Source: Alteromonas sp. MMG017 (GTDB lineage: Bacteria > Pseudomonadota > Gammaproteobacteria > Enterobacterales > Alteromonadaceae). Taken from it: a stretch of DNA of 64,000 nt. Made by a program: the position numbers and the translations under genes. Positions 28,066-37,164 of the stretch are shown here, one piece after another. How positions within the stretch are numbered: the first letter of the stretch is position 1; every line of letters starts with the position of its first letter. The stretch is taken from NCBI RefSeq assembly GCF_018100795.1, contig NZ_JAGJDY010000010.1, positions 124,001 to 188,000 on the forward strand, given 5' to 3'. Below the pieces are notes generated by a model. It did no database searches. It saw nothing but the letters and a program-made list of their open reading frames with translations, and had not been told where the DNA came from.

Positions 28066-28137
28066 ATGTGGACTAAACCTCAATACACTGAAATGCGCCT
28101 AGGTTTTGAAGTAACGCTATATATCAGCAACCGCTAA
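28066..28137 (+). CDS. pqqA: PQQ precursor peptide PqqA
   Basis: A 23-residue peptide beginning MWTKPQYTEMRLG, with the conserved Glu15 and Tyr19 (E-V-T-L-Y) that are cross-linked by PqqE and become the PQQ skeleton. AGAGGA lies seven bases before the chosen ATG at 28066; an in-frame ATG at 28060 is too close to that site. It is followed by a hairpin and then pqqB. Confidence 0.95.
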   Translation: MWTKPQYTEMRLGFEVTLYISNR

Positions 28138-28162
28138 ACCTAAGCCATTGTGATAAGTAATC

Positions 28163-28187
28163 AAAAGGCTGCTATTGCAGCCTTTTT
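28163..28187 (+). terminator. Hairpin between pqqA and pqqB, probable attenuator
   Basis: AAAAGGCTGC and GCAGCCTTTT form a perfect 10-bp stem with a TATT loop, followed by T. It lies 25 bp after pqqA and just before the pqqB ribosome site. Partial termination here would give more pqqA message than pqqB-E message, fitting a substrate peptide versus its enzymes. Confidence 0.8.
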
Positions 28188-28207
28188 CAAATACCCAAGG
28201 AGTAGTT

Positions 28208-29128
28208 ATGCAGGTATTGATTCTTGGCGCAGGCGCAGGCGGCGGTTTTCCTCAGTGGAATTGTCATTGCGAGAATTGCAAAGGCGCACGTCAGCACACT
28301 ATTAAGACAACCCCTCGTACCCAATCGAGTATTGCGGTTAGTGTCGATGGTAATAAATGGGTACTCATTAATGCCTCGCCCGATTTACGGGAGCAAATAA
28401 ATAGCCACCCACAACTTTGGCCTGAAGAGCACGTCGCCCGAGGTACACGTATTTCATCTATCGTGCTAACCGACAGCCAAATAGACCATACCACCGGCTT
28501 GCTTACCCTAAGAGAAGGCCTGCCACTCCCTGTTTATTGCACCGATGTGGTAAACGAAGACTTAACCACCAGCTTTCCCTTATTTACTGTGCTGAAACAC
28601 TGGCACGGTGGCCTTCAGCAACGCTCAATTAGTACTGACTTTACCCATACCTTTGTGCCTGAAGGCGCAGACGGGCTTTTATTCCAACCTGTAGTGCTAG
28701 AGTCGAATGCGCCGCCCTATTCTACTTACCGCGATAACATTGTTCCGGGCAATAACATTGGCCTTAAAATTACCGATACCCAAACAGGGCATGTGTTGTT
28801 TTACGCACCAGGATGCATGCAGGCCAATGACACAGTGAAACAGGTTATGGCAGACGCTGAGTGCGTGCTTTTCGATGGCACCTTATGGGTGAATGAAGAA
28901 ATGATTGAACACGGCTTTAGCCAAAAGCTAGGTACGCAAATGGGGCACATGCCAGTAAATGGCGAAAATGGTGCCATTGCGCTGCTTAACCGCTTCAACG
29001 TTAAGCGCAAAGTGCTGATTCATATTAACAACACTAACCCCGTGCTGAATGAAGATTCACCAGCCTTCCATGCCTTACAAGAGCAGAATATAGAGTTGGC
29101 CTACGATGGTATGCAAATAGAGGTGTAA
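28208..29128 (+). CDS. pqqB: PqqB, metallo-beta-lactamase-fold PQQ biosynthesis enzyme
   Basis: A 306-residue cytoplasmic protein. The N-terminus has the PqqB zinc site CHCENC (Cys19, His20, Cys21, Cys24) after [12 protein letters not shown], and the metallo-hydrolase core includes [12 protein letters not shown]. PqqB is an iron-dependent hydroxylase acting on the Glu-Tyr intermediate. I chose the ATG at 28208, preceded by AAGGAG; an upstream non-ATG start at 28175 would lie inside the hairpin. One base separates it from pqqC. Confidence 0.95.
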   Translation: MQVLILGAGAGGGFPQWNCHCENCKGARQHTIKTTPRTQSSIAVSVDGNKWVLINASPDLREQINSHPQLWPEEHVARGTRISSIVLTDSQIDHTTGLLTLREGLPLPVYCTDVVNEDLTTSFPLFTVLKHWHGGLQQRSISTDFTHTFVPEGADGLLFQPVVLESNAPPYSTYRDNIVPGNNIGLKITDTQTGHVLFYAPGCMQANDTVKQVMADAECVLFDGTLWVNEEMIEHGFSQKLGTQMGHMPVNGENGAIALLNRFNVKRKVLIHINNTNPVLNEDSPAFHALQEQNIELAYDGMQIEV

Positions 29129-29129
29129 C

Positions 29130-29885
29130 ATGTTGAAACCTGCATGGACTAAAGAAGAATTCGAACAACAACTACGCGCTAAAGGCGCTTACTACCATAT
29201 TCATCACCCCTTTCATAAACGTATGAATTCAGGGCTTTGCAGCAAAGAAGAAATACAAGGCTGGGTGGCAAACAGGCTGTATTATCAAATGGCCATTCCG
29301 GTTAAAGACGCCGCCATATTAGCCAACTGTGAAGATCAAGAAGTAAGACGTACATGGATCCAGCGCCTTATCGACCATGATGGTCGCGAAGGTGATACCA
29401 GCCTCGGCGGAATAGAAGCTTGGCTTCGTCTAGGAGAAGCGGTAAGGCTTAACCGCGGTGAATTACTTGATGAATCTCACATATTGCCCGGTGTTAAATT
29501 TGCGGTAAATGCCTATGTGAATTTTGCCCGCCGCGCATCGTGGCAAGAAGCTGCTTGTTCGTCGCTCACCGAAATGTTCGCCCCTGAAATACATCAAAGC
29601 CGACTTGATACCTGGCCTACCCATTACACCTGGATAAACCAAGAAGGGTTTACCTATTTTCAAATGCGTTTAGGGCAAGCAAGACGCGATGTAGAACACG
29701 GGCTTCAAATAACCCTCGACCACTTTGTTACCCGAGAGCAGCAAGAGCGTGCTTTAAACATTCTTCAGTTTAAAATAGATATTCTGTGGAGCATTGCCGA
29801 TGCCATCTGTTTTGCCTACGAATATGGCAGAAAACCTTTCGATGGCATTGCAGACCAACAAGTTTGCCATAAAGGGAGATTCTAA
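29130..29885 (+). CDS. pqqC: PqqC, PQQ synthase (final oxidase)
   Basis: A 251-residue all-helical protein of the haem-oxygenase-like fold. It carries the PqqC signatures YYHIHHPFH and [13 protein letters not shown] near the N-terminus, [10 protein letters not shown] and a C-terminal [20 protein letters not shown]. It catalyses the cofactorless eight-electron ring closure and oxidation of the last intermediate to PQQ. Its stop overlaps the pqqD start by one base (TAATG). Confidence 0.96.
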   Translation: MLKPAWTKEEFEQQLRAKGAYYHIHHPFHKRMNSGLCSKEEIQGWVANRLYYQMAIPVKDAAILANCEDQEVRRTWIQRLIDHDGREGDTSLGGIEAWLRLGEAVRLNRGELLDESHILPGVKFAVNAYVNFARRASWQEAACSSLTEMFAPEIHQSRLDTWPTHYTWINQEGFTYFQMRLGQARRDVEHGLQITLDHFVTREQQERALNILQFKIDILWSIADAICFAYEYGRKPFDGIADQQVCHKGRF

Positions 29886-30160
29886 TGACAAGCACACCAA
29901 AAACCCCATTAATGAACCCTTTGTTTCGCTTACAATACGAAAAAGTGCAAGATGGTTATGTGCTTCTCTTTCCTGAAGGCATGATTAAATTAAACCCATC
30001 GGCATCGGAAATTTTAACCCTTGTTGATGGCGTGCGTACCACTGATGACATTGCCGTAGCGCTTAGAAAAGCATTCCCAGATGCCCCTGAAGATTTAGAA
30101 GATGACGTAACCACTTTTCTGCAACACGCTGAAGAGAAAAAGTGGGTGGTTTATGACTAA
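29885..30160 (+). CDS. pqqD: PqqD, PqqA peptide chaperone
   Basis: A 91-residue winged-helix RiPP recognition element. Typical elements are FPEGMIKLNPSASEIL and a C-terminal EEKKWVVYD. It binds PqqA and delivers it to PqqE. It overlaps pqqC by one base and pqqE by eight, so the three are translated together. Confidence 0.95.
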   Translation: MTSTPKTPLMNPLFRLQYEKVQDGYVLLFPEGMIKLNPSASEILTLVDGVRTTDDIAVALRKAFPDAPEDLEDDVTTFLQHAEEKKWVVYD

Positions 30161-31316
30161 CCAAGCATCTCAAGCTACCAAGGCTTCACAACATACAAAA
30201 GCGACTACACCACCTTTATGGCTACTCGCCGAGTTAACCTACCAATGCCCGCTGCATTGCCCCTATTGTTCTAACCCCGTGAACATGGAAGAAACCTTTA
30301 ACGAACTCAACACTTCTCAGTGGAAAAAGGTGTTTAGGGAAGCCAGAGAAATGGGTGCGGTTCAGTTAGGTTTTTCTGGCGGTGAACCTTTGCTACGAAA
30401 AGATTTAGAAGAGTTGGTAGCGTACGCTCGGGAACTCGGATTTTACACTAACTTGATCACCTCTGGCATAGGCATGACAGAAAAACGCATTGCCACATTA
30501 AAAGACGCTGGGCTTGACCATATCCAGCTTAGCTTTCAGTCAGCGAATGCAGAAGTTAACGATCTTATTGGCAATAAACGCCACTCGTTCAAACAAAAAC
30601 TCAACATTGCTAAGTTAGTAAAAGCCTACCATTACCCTATGGTGCTTAATTTCTGTATTACCGCACAGAACATTCATGAAATTGAAGAAGTGATGGCTCT
30701 TAGCACTGAACTTAAGGCCGACTTTGTAGAGCTTGCCACAGTGCAATATTATGGTTGGGCGTACGAAAACCGTGAGCATTTACTACCTACACAAAGCCAG
30801 CTAGTAGAAGCTGAGCAGGCCATCAACCGTTATAGAGATCAGCAAAGTAGTGGCCCAAAGTTTATGTTTGTCACCCCCGACTATTACGAGAACCGCCCCA
30901 AGGCATGTATGAATGGATGGGGAACTACTTTTTTAACGGTAACGCCAGATGGCAGTGCGCTTCCTTGTCACAGCGCCAAAATTCTTCCTCTTACCTTTCC
31001 CAACGTGAAAAACTCTTCGGTGCAGAATATTTGGGAGCACGATTTTAGTTTTAATCACTTTAGGGGCGATGACTGGATGCCATCGCCCTGCAAAACTTGT
31101 GATGAAAAAGACAAAGATTTTGGCGGGTGCCGTTGCCAAGCCTTCTTACTGACTGGTGATATGCACAAAACTGACCCTGTTTGCGATAAGTCGCCAGACC
31201 ATCATTTGATGAAAACCATTACCGACAAAGCCGGACAAAAGGCTAGCGCTGCCCTGAAATTTCGCACAGTGAAAAACAATATTCCTGTGAAGATGATACA
31301 AGACCTTACCGTTTAA
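30153..31316 (+). CDS. pqqE: PqqE, radical SAM enzyme cross-linking PqqA
   Basis: A 387-residue radical SAM protein with the [4Fe-4S] motif Cys32-x3-Cys36-x2-Cys39 (CPLHCPYC), SAM-binding GFSGGEPLLR and a C-terminal SPASM-type cluster region (CMNGWG, LPCHSAK, PCKTCDEKDKDFGGCRC). It forms the carbon-carbon bond between Glu15 and Tyr19 of PqqA held by PqqD. The gene ends immediately before the M16 peptidase ATG. Confidence 0.96.
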   Translation: MTNQASQATKASQHTKATTPPLWLLAELTYQCPLHCPYCSNPVNMEETFNELNTSQWKKVFREAREMGAVQLGFSGGEPLLRKDLEELVAYARELGFYTNLITSGIGMTEKRIATLKDAGLDHIQLSFQSANAEVNDLIGNKRHSFKQKLNIAKLVKAYHYPMVLNFCITAQNIHEIEEVMALSTELKADFVELATVQYYGWAYENREHLLPTQSQLVEAEQAINRYRDQQSSGPKFMFVTPDYYENRPKACMNGWGTTFLTVTPDGSALPCHSAKILPLTFPNVKNSSVQNIWEHDFSFNHFRGDDWMPSPCKTCDEKDKDFGGCRCQAFLLTGDMHKTDPVCDKSPDHHLMKTITDKAGQKASAALKFRTVKNNIPVKMIQDLTV

Positions 31317-33053
31317 ATGCTTAAACGCTCAGCAATGATTAATATTCGGTATGTACCACACAATGCTCAAAGTCCTGAAGGCAGCGCATCACCATTCACG
31401 GGGGTATTTGTTGTTAATACCCCAGCGCGTGATCATTCTGGCGTATCTCACCTGGCAGAACACATGTGCTTTCGTGGGTCGCCGTACTACCCCGCCGACC
31501 ATGAGCTTTTTGTAGCAAATGCCCTGCTACCCTTATCGATAAACGCGACGACCTACGCAGGCTGTACGTATTTTTATGTGCAATCTTATAATAAAGCGCT
31601 TTTCACTAATGCTATCCAATTCCTGTATAGCGGCCTTGTGAATACCCACTACTCCCAGTGCGCTTTTGAAGCAGAACGAAGCGGCGTACTTTTCAATGAA
31701 CTCACGCTGCTTGAAGGTAATATCGATTATGCCAATAACATTGCAATACGGCGAAATGATACCAGCCCCATGGCCTATCAACATGCCGGCGGCTTTTCAG
31801 ATTCAGTATTAGAGATTAGTTTTGACGACTTAATTGATTATAAGAAAACATGGTATGACGGTGATCACATCACCCTTTTAGTCAGTGGCGAAGATACTGA
31901 CGGCAATGAAATAATTTCGTTATGTAGCCAGGCTATCGCAGAGGTTGGTGCTGGAGATTTTAATACTAAGTCAGGCGATGCTATGCCTCGTGGTAACGCT
32001 GCTGAAGAGCCCGCAAACACTTTGAAGCCAACAGAAAATTACGTGTCTACGTGGTGGGTGCCACAAGAATTTACTCACGACTTGCTTGAGGTCGAAAGCC
32101 TGATTAAAAGTAAGATTGAAAGCTTGGTTAAAGAAAAGCTCAAAAGCAGCTCTGACGCTTTAGGCCATTTTTTTATTGATGATGAAGTAAACCATGCGGG
32201 CATGATTGCTCTTCGGTTTGTGCACAATACCAAGGCCAATGCTCAAGCTCGTAGAGATGCACTCGAAAATGTGGTGTCCCTATTAACTGACCTTAACATT
32301 GAAGCCAAACCTCGTTTATTTACCGACGCTAAATTACCCAACGCAGTGCAGCAACTTATTAGAGATTTTCAACAACAAACGCATTCTCGGTATAGGGAAC
32401 CGCACTCGCCGTTAAAATTATCACCGTTCGCCGACTATCTTTGTAGTGTGCATGTTTGCCAAGCAGCTATGCATGAAGTTGATGTTAAAAATAAGAACCC
32501 AGACACGCAGATAAACAGTAGTTGGTTTCCTACTGCTGAGGTTGAAATTGACTATGGGGATGGGGATGGGGATGAAAATGGGGGTGAGGACAAGGTAAAA
32601 CCCAATACAACCGCGCTACTTGCTACCAGCTTTGCCTCGTTATTGTCATTAGATAATCTACCTGTATTACCTAGATTACTGCATAAGCTTGCCGCGCTTT
32701 CGGTACAAACTACACAGACTATACAATTCGCACAAACGGCTCGATCCGCACAGTCGGTACTGTCGACACAAACGATACAAAACCCGGAGAACAGGTTCCA
32801 ATGTATTGGTAATCACTGGGTGTATCGAGTAGATACCCAATTCCATCATTACTTGATAGATATCGTGACTGGCGCTTCGTTCTGGCAACCTCGTACAAAC
32901 GGAGAGTGTTACGCACTAGGGGTAGCACAGTTTAATGGTGAGATTGTCATTTATGGAGCGCAAGATAAACAAGCGTCGGTCCGTGATCTGTGGTGTGAAA
33001 ACACGCTCGCCCAAATTGACATCAATGCTGGTGTAAGTCATAGCCCTGCATAA
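31317..33053 (+). CDS. pqqF: PqqF-like M16 zinc peptidase, short and divergent
   Basis: A 578-residue M16 (pitrilysin-type) protein starting directly after the pqqE stop. The inverted zinc motif His45-Leu-Ala-Glu48-His49 is present, with the distal Glu128 (FNELTLLE). It is shorter than the ~760-residue PqqF of Pseudomonas, so the middle domains appear reduced. The region around residues 400-485 is low-complexity (DGDGDENGGEDK, then a Thr/Gln/Ser-rich stretch). The C-terminal part (ASFWQPRTNGECYALGVAQF) resembles the M16 substrate-binding half. By position it should cut modified PqqA to release the Glu-Tyr unit, perhaps with the M17 enzyme. Symbol by context. Confidence 0.78.
   Translation: MLKRSAMINIRYVPHNAQSPEGSASPFTGVFVVNTPARDHSGVSHLAEHMCFRGSPYYPADHELFVANALLPLSINATTYAGCTYFYVQSYNKALFTNAIQFLYSGLVNTHYSQCAFEAERSGVLFNELTLLEGNIDYANNIAIRRNDTSPMAYQHAGGFSDSVLEISFDDLIDYKKTWYDGDHITLLVSGEDTDGNEIISLCSQAIAEVGAGDFNTKSGDAMPRGNAAEEPANTLKPTENYVSTWWVPQEFTHDLLEVESLIKSKIESLVKEKLKSSSDALGHFFIDDEVNHAGMIALRFVHNTKANAQARRDALENVVSLLTDLNIEAKPRLFTDAKLPNAVQQLIRDFQQQTHSRYREPHSPLKLSPFADYLCSVHVCQAAMHEVDVKNKNPDTQINSSWFPTAEVEIDYGDGDGDENGGEDKVKPNTTALLATSFASLLSLDNLPVLPRLLHKLAALSVQTTQTIQFAQTARSAQSVLSTQTIQNPENRFQCIGNHWVYRVDTQFHHYLIDIVTGASFWQPRTNGECYALGVAQFNGEIVIYGAQDKQASVRDLWCENTLAQIDINAGVSHSPA
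32556..32573 (+). repeat. GGGGAT triplicate in the M16 gene
   Basis: Three perfect copies of GGGGAT encode a Gly-Asp run in the low-complexity linker of the PqqF-like protein. Such hexamer repeats may change copy number without breaking the frame. Confidence 0.7.
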
Positions 33054-33101
33054 TAAAAACCGCCCACTTAGGACTTTTATATACTACCAATTTACGACTC
33101 T

Positions 33102-33120
33102 TCCTCCCCCTTTAGGAGGA
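33102..33120. promoter_or_regulatory. CCTCC-N7-GGAGG element, site 5 (TonB receptor)
   Basis: TCCTCC and GGAGGA arms around CCCTTTA, 63 bp upstream of the TonB receptor start. The right half (CCTTTAGGAGGA) is identical to site 3, which places the receptor in the PQQ/alcohol regulon. Confidence 0.68.
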
Positions 33121-33182
33121 TATTTTTCGGGACCCACCTCCACGATACTGATTGCATGCTCGTACATTGAAGAATCAGAATC

Positions 33183-35621
33183 ATGATAAGAAAAAACACA
33201 ACGCCTTTATCATACGCACTCCTTGCCTCTAGTGTGTCTTTAGCACTTTGTAGCCCAGCCTATGCAAATACTAAAACAGACAGCGGCCTAACTAATCATG
33301 ATGTTGAAGTGATAGAAGTTCATGGTGCCACATCGTTGCAAACCGGGAGTGATGCAGCGCCAATTTTCGGCAGCGTACAGTCGTTGTCTCAAGAGGAAAT
33401 TGAGGCCAGTGTAAGTCGCTCTTTGCCAGAACTCTTAAAATCCCAACTTGCTAGCGTGAATTTGAATGATGCGCAAAACAACCCGTTTCAACCCGATTTA
33501 CAATACCGAGGTTTCACCGCGTCGCCACTGCTAGGCTTACCCCAAGGTATTTCGGTGTACATGAATGGTGGCAGAATTAACGAGGCGTTTGGCGATACCG
33601 TAAATTGGGATCTTATGCCTCTTGATGCTATCGATACGGTGTCGCTGTATTCAGGCTCTAATCCCCTGTTCGGGCAAAATACCCTTGGGGGCGCACTAGC
33701 ACTAAATACGAAAACCGGCTTTTCCTTCGATGCCAACGAAGTAGATGCCACTGTAGGGCAATATGGTCAGTCAGCGCTGTCGATAGAATCAGGTGGTAAT
33801 AATGGTAATTGGGGCTATTACATTAATGCTAATCATTATGAAGAAGATGGGTGGCGGGATTACTCACCTTCAGAGGTAAATCAAGTATTCAGCGCCGTGT
33901 CTTACCAAGACAGTAAGCGACGAATCGATTTCAACTATCTATATGCCGATAGCGAGCTATTAGGCAATGGGGCCTCACCAATTGAACTACTAGAAATAGA
34001 AGGCCGCGAAGCGGTGTATACTCACCCCGATCAAACGAACAACGAGCTACATCACTTTAGTCTTTCTGGCGATCTACAGTTAAGCGACAACCATCTACTC
34101 TCGTTCAACGCCTTTTACCGCGACAATGAAACCACCAGTATAAATGGTGATGACAGCGACTTTGGCGCATGCCAATTTAGCGATGGTCGCATCACCTTGT
34201 GTGAATTGGAAGACGATGATGATGACGATGATGATTTTGATAACGGTGACGACGAGGATGATGACGAGCTAGCCACGGTGGGTGATGATGTAGACGCTGT
34301 TGCATTCATTGGCTACGATGAAGATACCGCACTTTCTGATATTTCAGACGTATCCCCTGATGAGATAGACGGCACTTACAATACTGGGTTATCAAGTTCA
34401 GAAGCTTTCGGTGTTTCTTCTCAGCTTGCCAGCAATTATGAATTATTAGGCAAACCATCTGTGCTGGTGATTGGCGCGACTTACAATAAAGGTGATATCA
34501 ATTATTCTGCCGATACAACCTTTGGGATATTAGAAAACGATACCGCAAGCGATTCACGCACGGTCATCCCACTTCAAGGTCTACAATCAGCTGAAGCGAG
34601 AGTAAGGCTTGATGTAGACACCACTGCCTGGTCGTTGCTTTTTGTTAATACCACCCAACTTACCGATAAGGTATCACTGAACATTGGTGGCCGGTTCAAT
34701 CGTGACCATGTGCTAATGGAAGACTTAAGCGAAGATGGTGATGATTCACTTGATGGCGACCATAGATTCACGCAGTTCAACCCCGCTATAGGGTTAGATA
34801 TTTCACTTAGTGAAACCTCCCAGCTGAACCTTGCGTTTAGTCAGTCATCAAGAACACCAAGCCCTGCAGAATTAAGCTGTGCAGACGAAGACGACCCATG
34901 TCGCCTACCCAATGGCTTTGTGGCCGATCCACCGTTAGATCAAGTCGTAACCCAAACCATTGAAGCAAATTATGCCGCGACCTTTAACAACATCGATATG
35001 ATGTTAAATGTTTATCGCAGCGAAAGTGAAGATGACATCATATTTCAGCAGGCAGGCTCGGTTGCGTCTAGAGGCTACTTTATTAATATCGACGCTACCC
35101 GTAGACAGGGCGTTGAATTCAGTATCAGCTCATTTTGGAAAAAGCTTAATTATCGATTTAATTATAACTATCTAGACGCGACCTTCGAATCTTCCTTCAC
35201 CTCCTTTAGCCCTTTTAATCCGTTAGGGGCAAATAGACAAGTTGAGGCAGGTGACACCATTCCTGGACAACCAAAGCACAATATCAAATTTTACCTAGAC
35301 TACGCGTTTAGCCAAGAAACCACATTAGGTGCAGAAGTTATTTCAGCCTCTAGCCAATACTTCCGTGGTGATGAAGCCAACGAAAATAACACTTTAGATA
35401 GCTATGTGGTGACTAACCTTTACTTGAACCATCAGTTTAATCACACCTTTAGTGCGCAATTGCGGGTAAACAATGTGTTTGATAAAGACTATGAAACCTT
35501 CGGCACTTATGGCGAGGCTGATGAAGTATTAGAAGACATTTACCTTGATGTAGAAAGCCCCTTATTTGTAGGCCCAGCCCAACCTCGCATGGTGAGTTTA
35601 AATGTGAAAGCTAAATTTTAA
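33183..35621 (+). CDS. TonB-dependent receptor with Asp-run extracellular loop
   Basis: An 812-residue outer-membrane receptor: signal peptide (cut near residue 28), plug domain about 50-180 (LPELLKSQL, LQYRGFTASPLLG, NPLFGQNTLGGAL) and a 22-strand barrel ending in Phe (VSLNVKAKF). Residues 343-362 contain 17 acidic residues out of 20, including eight Asp in a row (344-351), next to Cys340; this lies in a predicted surface loop. Other loops are also acidic (EDGDDSLDGD). The regulatory element and position after pqqF tie it to the quinoprotein system. Candidate ligands are a lanthanide chelate, calcium or PQQ itself; none is proven. A terminator follows. Confidence 0.88.
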   Translation: MIRKNTTPLSYALLASSVSLALCSPAYANTKTDSGLTNHDVEVIEVHGATSLQTGSDAAPIFGSVQSLSQEEIEASVSRSLPELLKSQLASVNLNDAQNNPFQPDLQYRGFTASPLLGLPQGISVYMNGGRINEAFGDTVNWDLMPLDAIDTVSLYSGSNPLFGQNTLGGALALNTKTGFSFDANEVDATVGQYGQSALSIESGGNNGNWGYYINANHYEEDGWRDYSPSEVNQVFSAVSYQDSKRRIDFNYLYADSELLGNGASPIELLEIEGREAVYTHPDQTNNELHHFSLSGDLQLSDNHLLSFNAFYRDNETTSINGDDSDFGACQFSDGRITLCELEDDDDDDDDFDNGDDEDDDELATVGDDVDAVAFIGYDEDTALSDISDVSPDEIDGTYNTGLSSSEAFGVSSQLASNYELLGKPSVLVIGATYNKGDINYSADTTFGILENDTASDSRTVIPLQGLQSAEARVRLDVDTTAWSLLFVNTTQLTDKVSLNIGGRFNRDHVLMEDLSEDGDDSLDGDHRFTQFNPAIGLDISLSETSQLNLAFSQSSRTPSPAELSCADEDDPCRLPNGFVADPPLDQVVTQTIEANYAATFNNIDMMLNVYRSESEDDIIFQQAGSVASRGYFINIDATRRQGVEFSISSFWKKLNYRFNYNYLDATFESSFTSFSPFNPLGANRQVEAGDTIPGQPKHNIKFYLDYAFSQETTLGAEVISASSQYFRGDEANENNTLDSYVVTNLYLNHQFNHTFSAQLRVNNVFDKDYETFGTYGEADEVLEDIYLDVESPLFVGPAQPRMVSLNVKAKF

Positions 35622-35650
35622 TTTAGCGAGCTTTTAAACTAAAAATATAA

Positions 35651-35675
35651 ATTAGGCGCTATGCGCCTAATTTTT
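35651..35675 (+). terminator. Terminator after the TonB receptor gene
   Basis: ATTAGGCGC and GCGCCTAAT form a perfect 9-bp stem with a TAT loop, followed by TTTTT, 30 bp after the stop. Confidence 0.88.
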
Positions 35676-35836
35676 CTTAGTCCTAAAGAACGAGGCTAAC
35701 AAGCCTTACGTCCAATGGTTCAAAAACTATATAAATCTATTATCAATTTTACTGACACCCGAAATTTACATTAGGGCATATGAGAAAAGAATAAATTCTC
35801 ATTATTAAAAAACACCACTCACACTGGGACAGTAAA

Positions 35837-37066
35837 ATGAAAAATAAATTACTTGTTAAGTCGTATTTATCAATTGCCATATTAAGTACATTAAGTTTAA
35901 ACAGTTATGCCGAAGATGAAAAATATTCTTGGAATATTTCAGGCTGGATTAATGAAGGGTTAACCTATTACGATGACGGCATAGGCAGTGATGTTGCCCA
36001 GCTTTCAGATAACGGTACCACACTTGGCAGTCGTATTACCCTATCGGGAGATTACAAACTTGAAGAGCATGGTTTAGACGTAGGGTTTGAAGTTATTATT
36101 GAACCGCTTTCCGGTACACCGAACTATGGTGGCGGCGGCCATCAAACACCATTGTTATTTGCCAATCAAGATAACTTAGACACCTTCAATGGCGGCGATA
36201 TTGGGCTTCTAGGCAGTAGCCTTCATATTGGCGGCGATTGGGGAAAAGTCACCATCGGCTTACAAAGCTTACCCACAGATAACATTGCTGTACTTGCCGA
36301 TCCCTCCGGTACTATTTGGTCAGGTATATCCCCATTATTCAGAGCCAACGGTTTCTTCATTCGAGGCATAGATGAAGGTTCAACCAATGTGGCATGGGGA
36401 CAATTTGCACAGTGCTTAGCCACACCGGGCCTCGGAATAGGCCTAGACTGCAATGGAATTTACCGCAATGGCGTACGTTATGATTTACCTAAAATGGGTA
36501 ATTTTAGTGTGGCGGTAGGCTATGCCAATGATGAAATCTATGACATCGCGGTTAAATACTCGGCTGAACACAATGGGTTTACAACAAACCTACATGGCGG
36601 GTATTCGGTGAATAAAGATGGTGGCTCCAACGTGGGTGGCGACGGCTCTTCGACCCTTCAATTTCAGGCCGGTGCAATGCACTTGGAATCTGGCGTGTTT
36701 GGGGTGGCCACCTATCAAATGGAAGAAACTGATGACGCTATTGTCGGTTCTGGTGATGACACAGACGCATACTATTTTAAAGCGGGTATCCGAAAGCAAT
36801 ACAACAACTTTGGTGATTCAGCATTTTACGCAGAATATGCAAGCTATAACGACCAATACGGTATGGCGCATTTAGATGGCGTAGTAGGTTCTGAGTTGAG
36901 CCAATGGGGCATAGCAGCGGAACAATACTTTGGCTCTCGCTTTCTCATTTACGCTAAATATGAAAATTTGAGTTTAGATGTCACAGGTTCTGATACCGCT
37001 CAGTCAATATATAACAGCGCAGAGGATCTTACACTTATTCAACTAGGTGGCACTATTTTCTTTTAA
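35837..37066 (+). CDS. Outer-membrane porin
   Basis: A 409-residue barrel with signal peptide (cut after NSYA, residue 25), a Gram-negative porin start (WNISGWINEGLTYYDDG) and C-terminal Phe (LGGTIFF). Segments such as GKVTIGLQSLPTDNIAV resemble the general trimeric porins of Alteromonadales. It stands alone between two terminators and has no copy of the CCTCC element, so it need not belong to the alcohol regulon. No substrate can be assigned. Confidence 0.82.
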   Translation: MKNKLLVKSYLSIAILSTLSLNSYAEDEKYSWNISGWINEGLTYYDDGIGSDVAQLSDNGTTLGSRITLSGDYKLEEHGLDVGFEVIIEPLSGTPNYGGGGHQTPLLFANQDNLDTFNGGDIGLLGSSLHIGGDWGKVTIGLQSLPTDNIAVLADPSGTIWSGISPLFRANGFFIRGIDEGSTNVAWGQFAQCLATPGLGIGLDCNGIYRNGVRYDLPKMGNFSVAVGYANDEIYDIAVKYSAEHNGFTTNLHGGYSVNKDGGSNVGGDGSSTLQFQAGAMHLESGVFGVATYQMEETDDAIVGSGDDTDAYYFKAGIRKQYNNFGDSAFYAEYASYNDQYGMAHLDGVVGSELSQWGIAAEQYFGSRFLIYAKYENLSLDVTGSDTAQSIYNSAEDLTLIQLGGTIFF

Positions 37067-37073
37067 TTGTTAA

Positions 37074-37118
37074 CCAGCTTTAGGACGCAAAATTGCGGCA
37101 CTAAAGCTGGCAATTTTT
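37074..37118 (+). terminator. Terminator after the porin gene
   Basis: CCAGCTTTAG (37074-37083) pairs with CTAAAGCTGG (37101-37110), with an inner CGCAA/TTGCG stem, followed by TTTTT. Confidence 0.85.
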
Positions 37119-37164
37119 AAAATAGGTGATTTTTATAGCACTCAAATTTGCAGGGTAATAAACA

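Noticed and set aside
34115..34309. Serine-run open frame antisense to the TonB receptor
   Set aside because: It is the complement of the Asp codon run (GAT/GAC read as ATC/TCA/GTC frames) and has no ribosome site or family resemblance.
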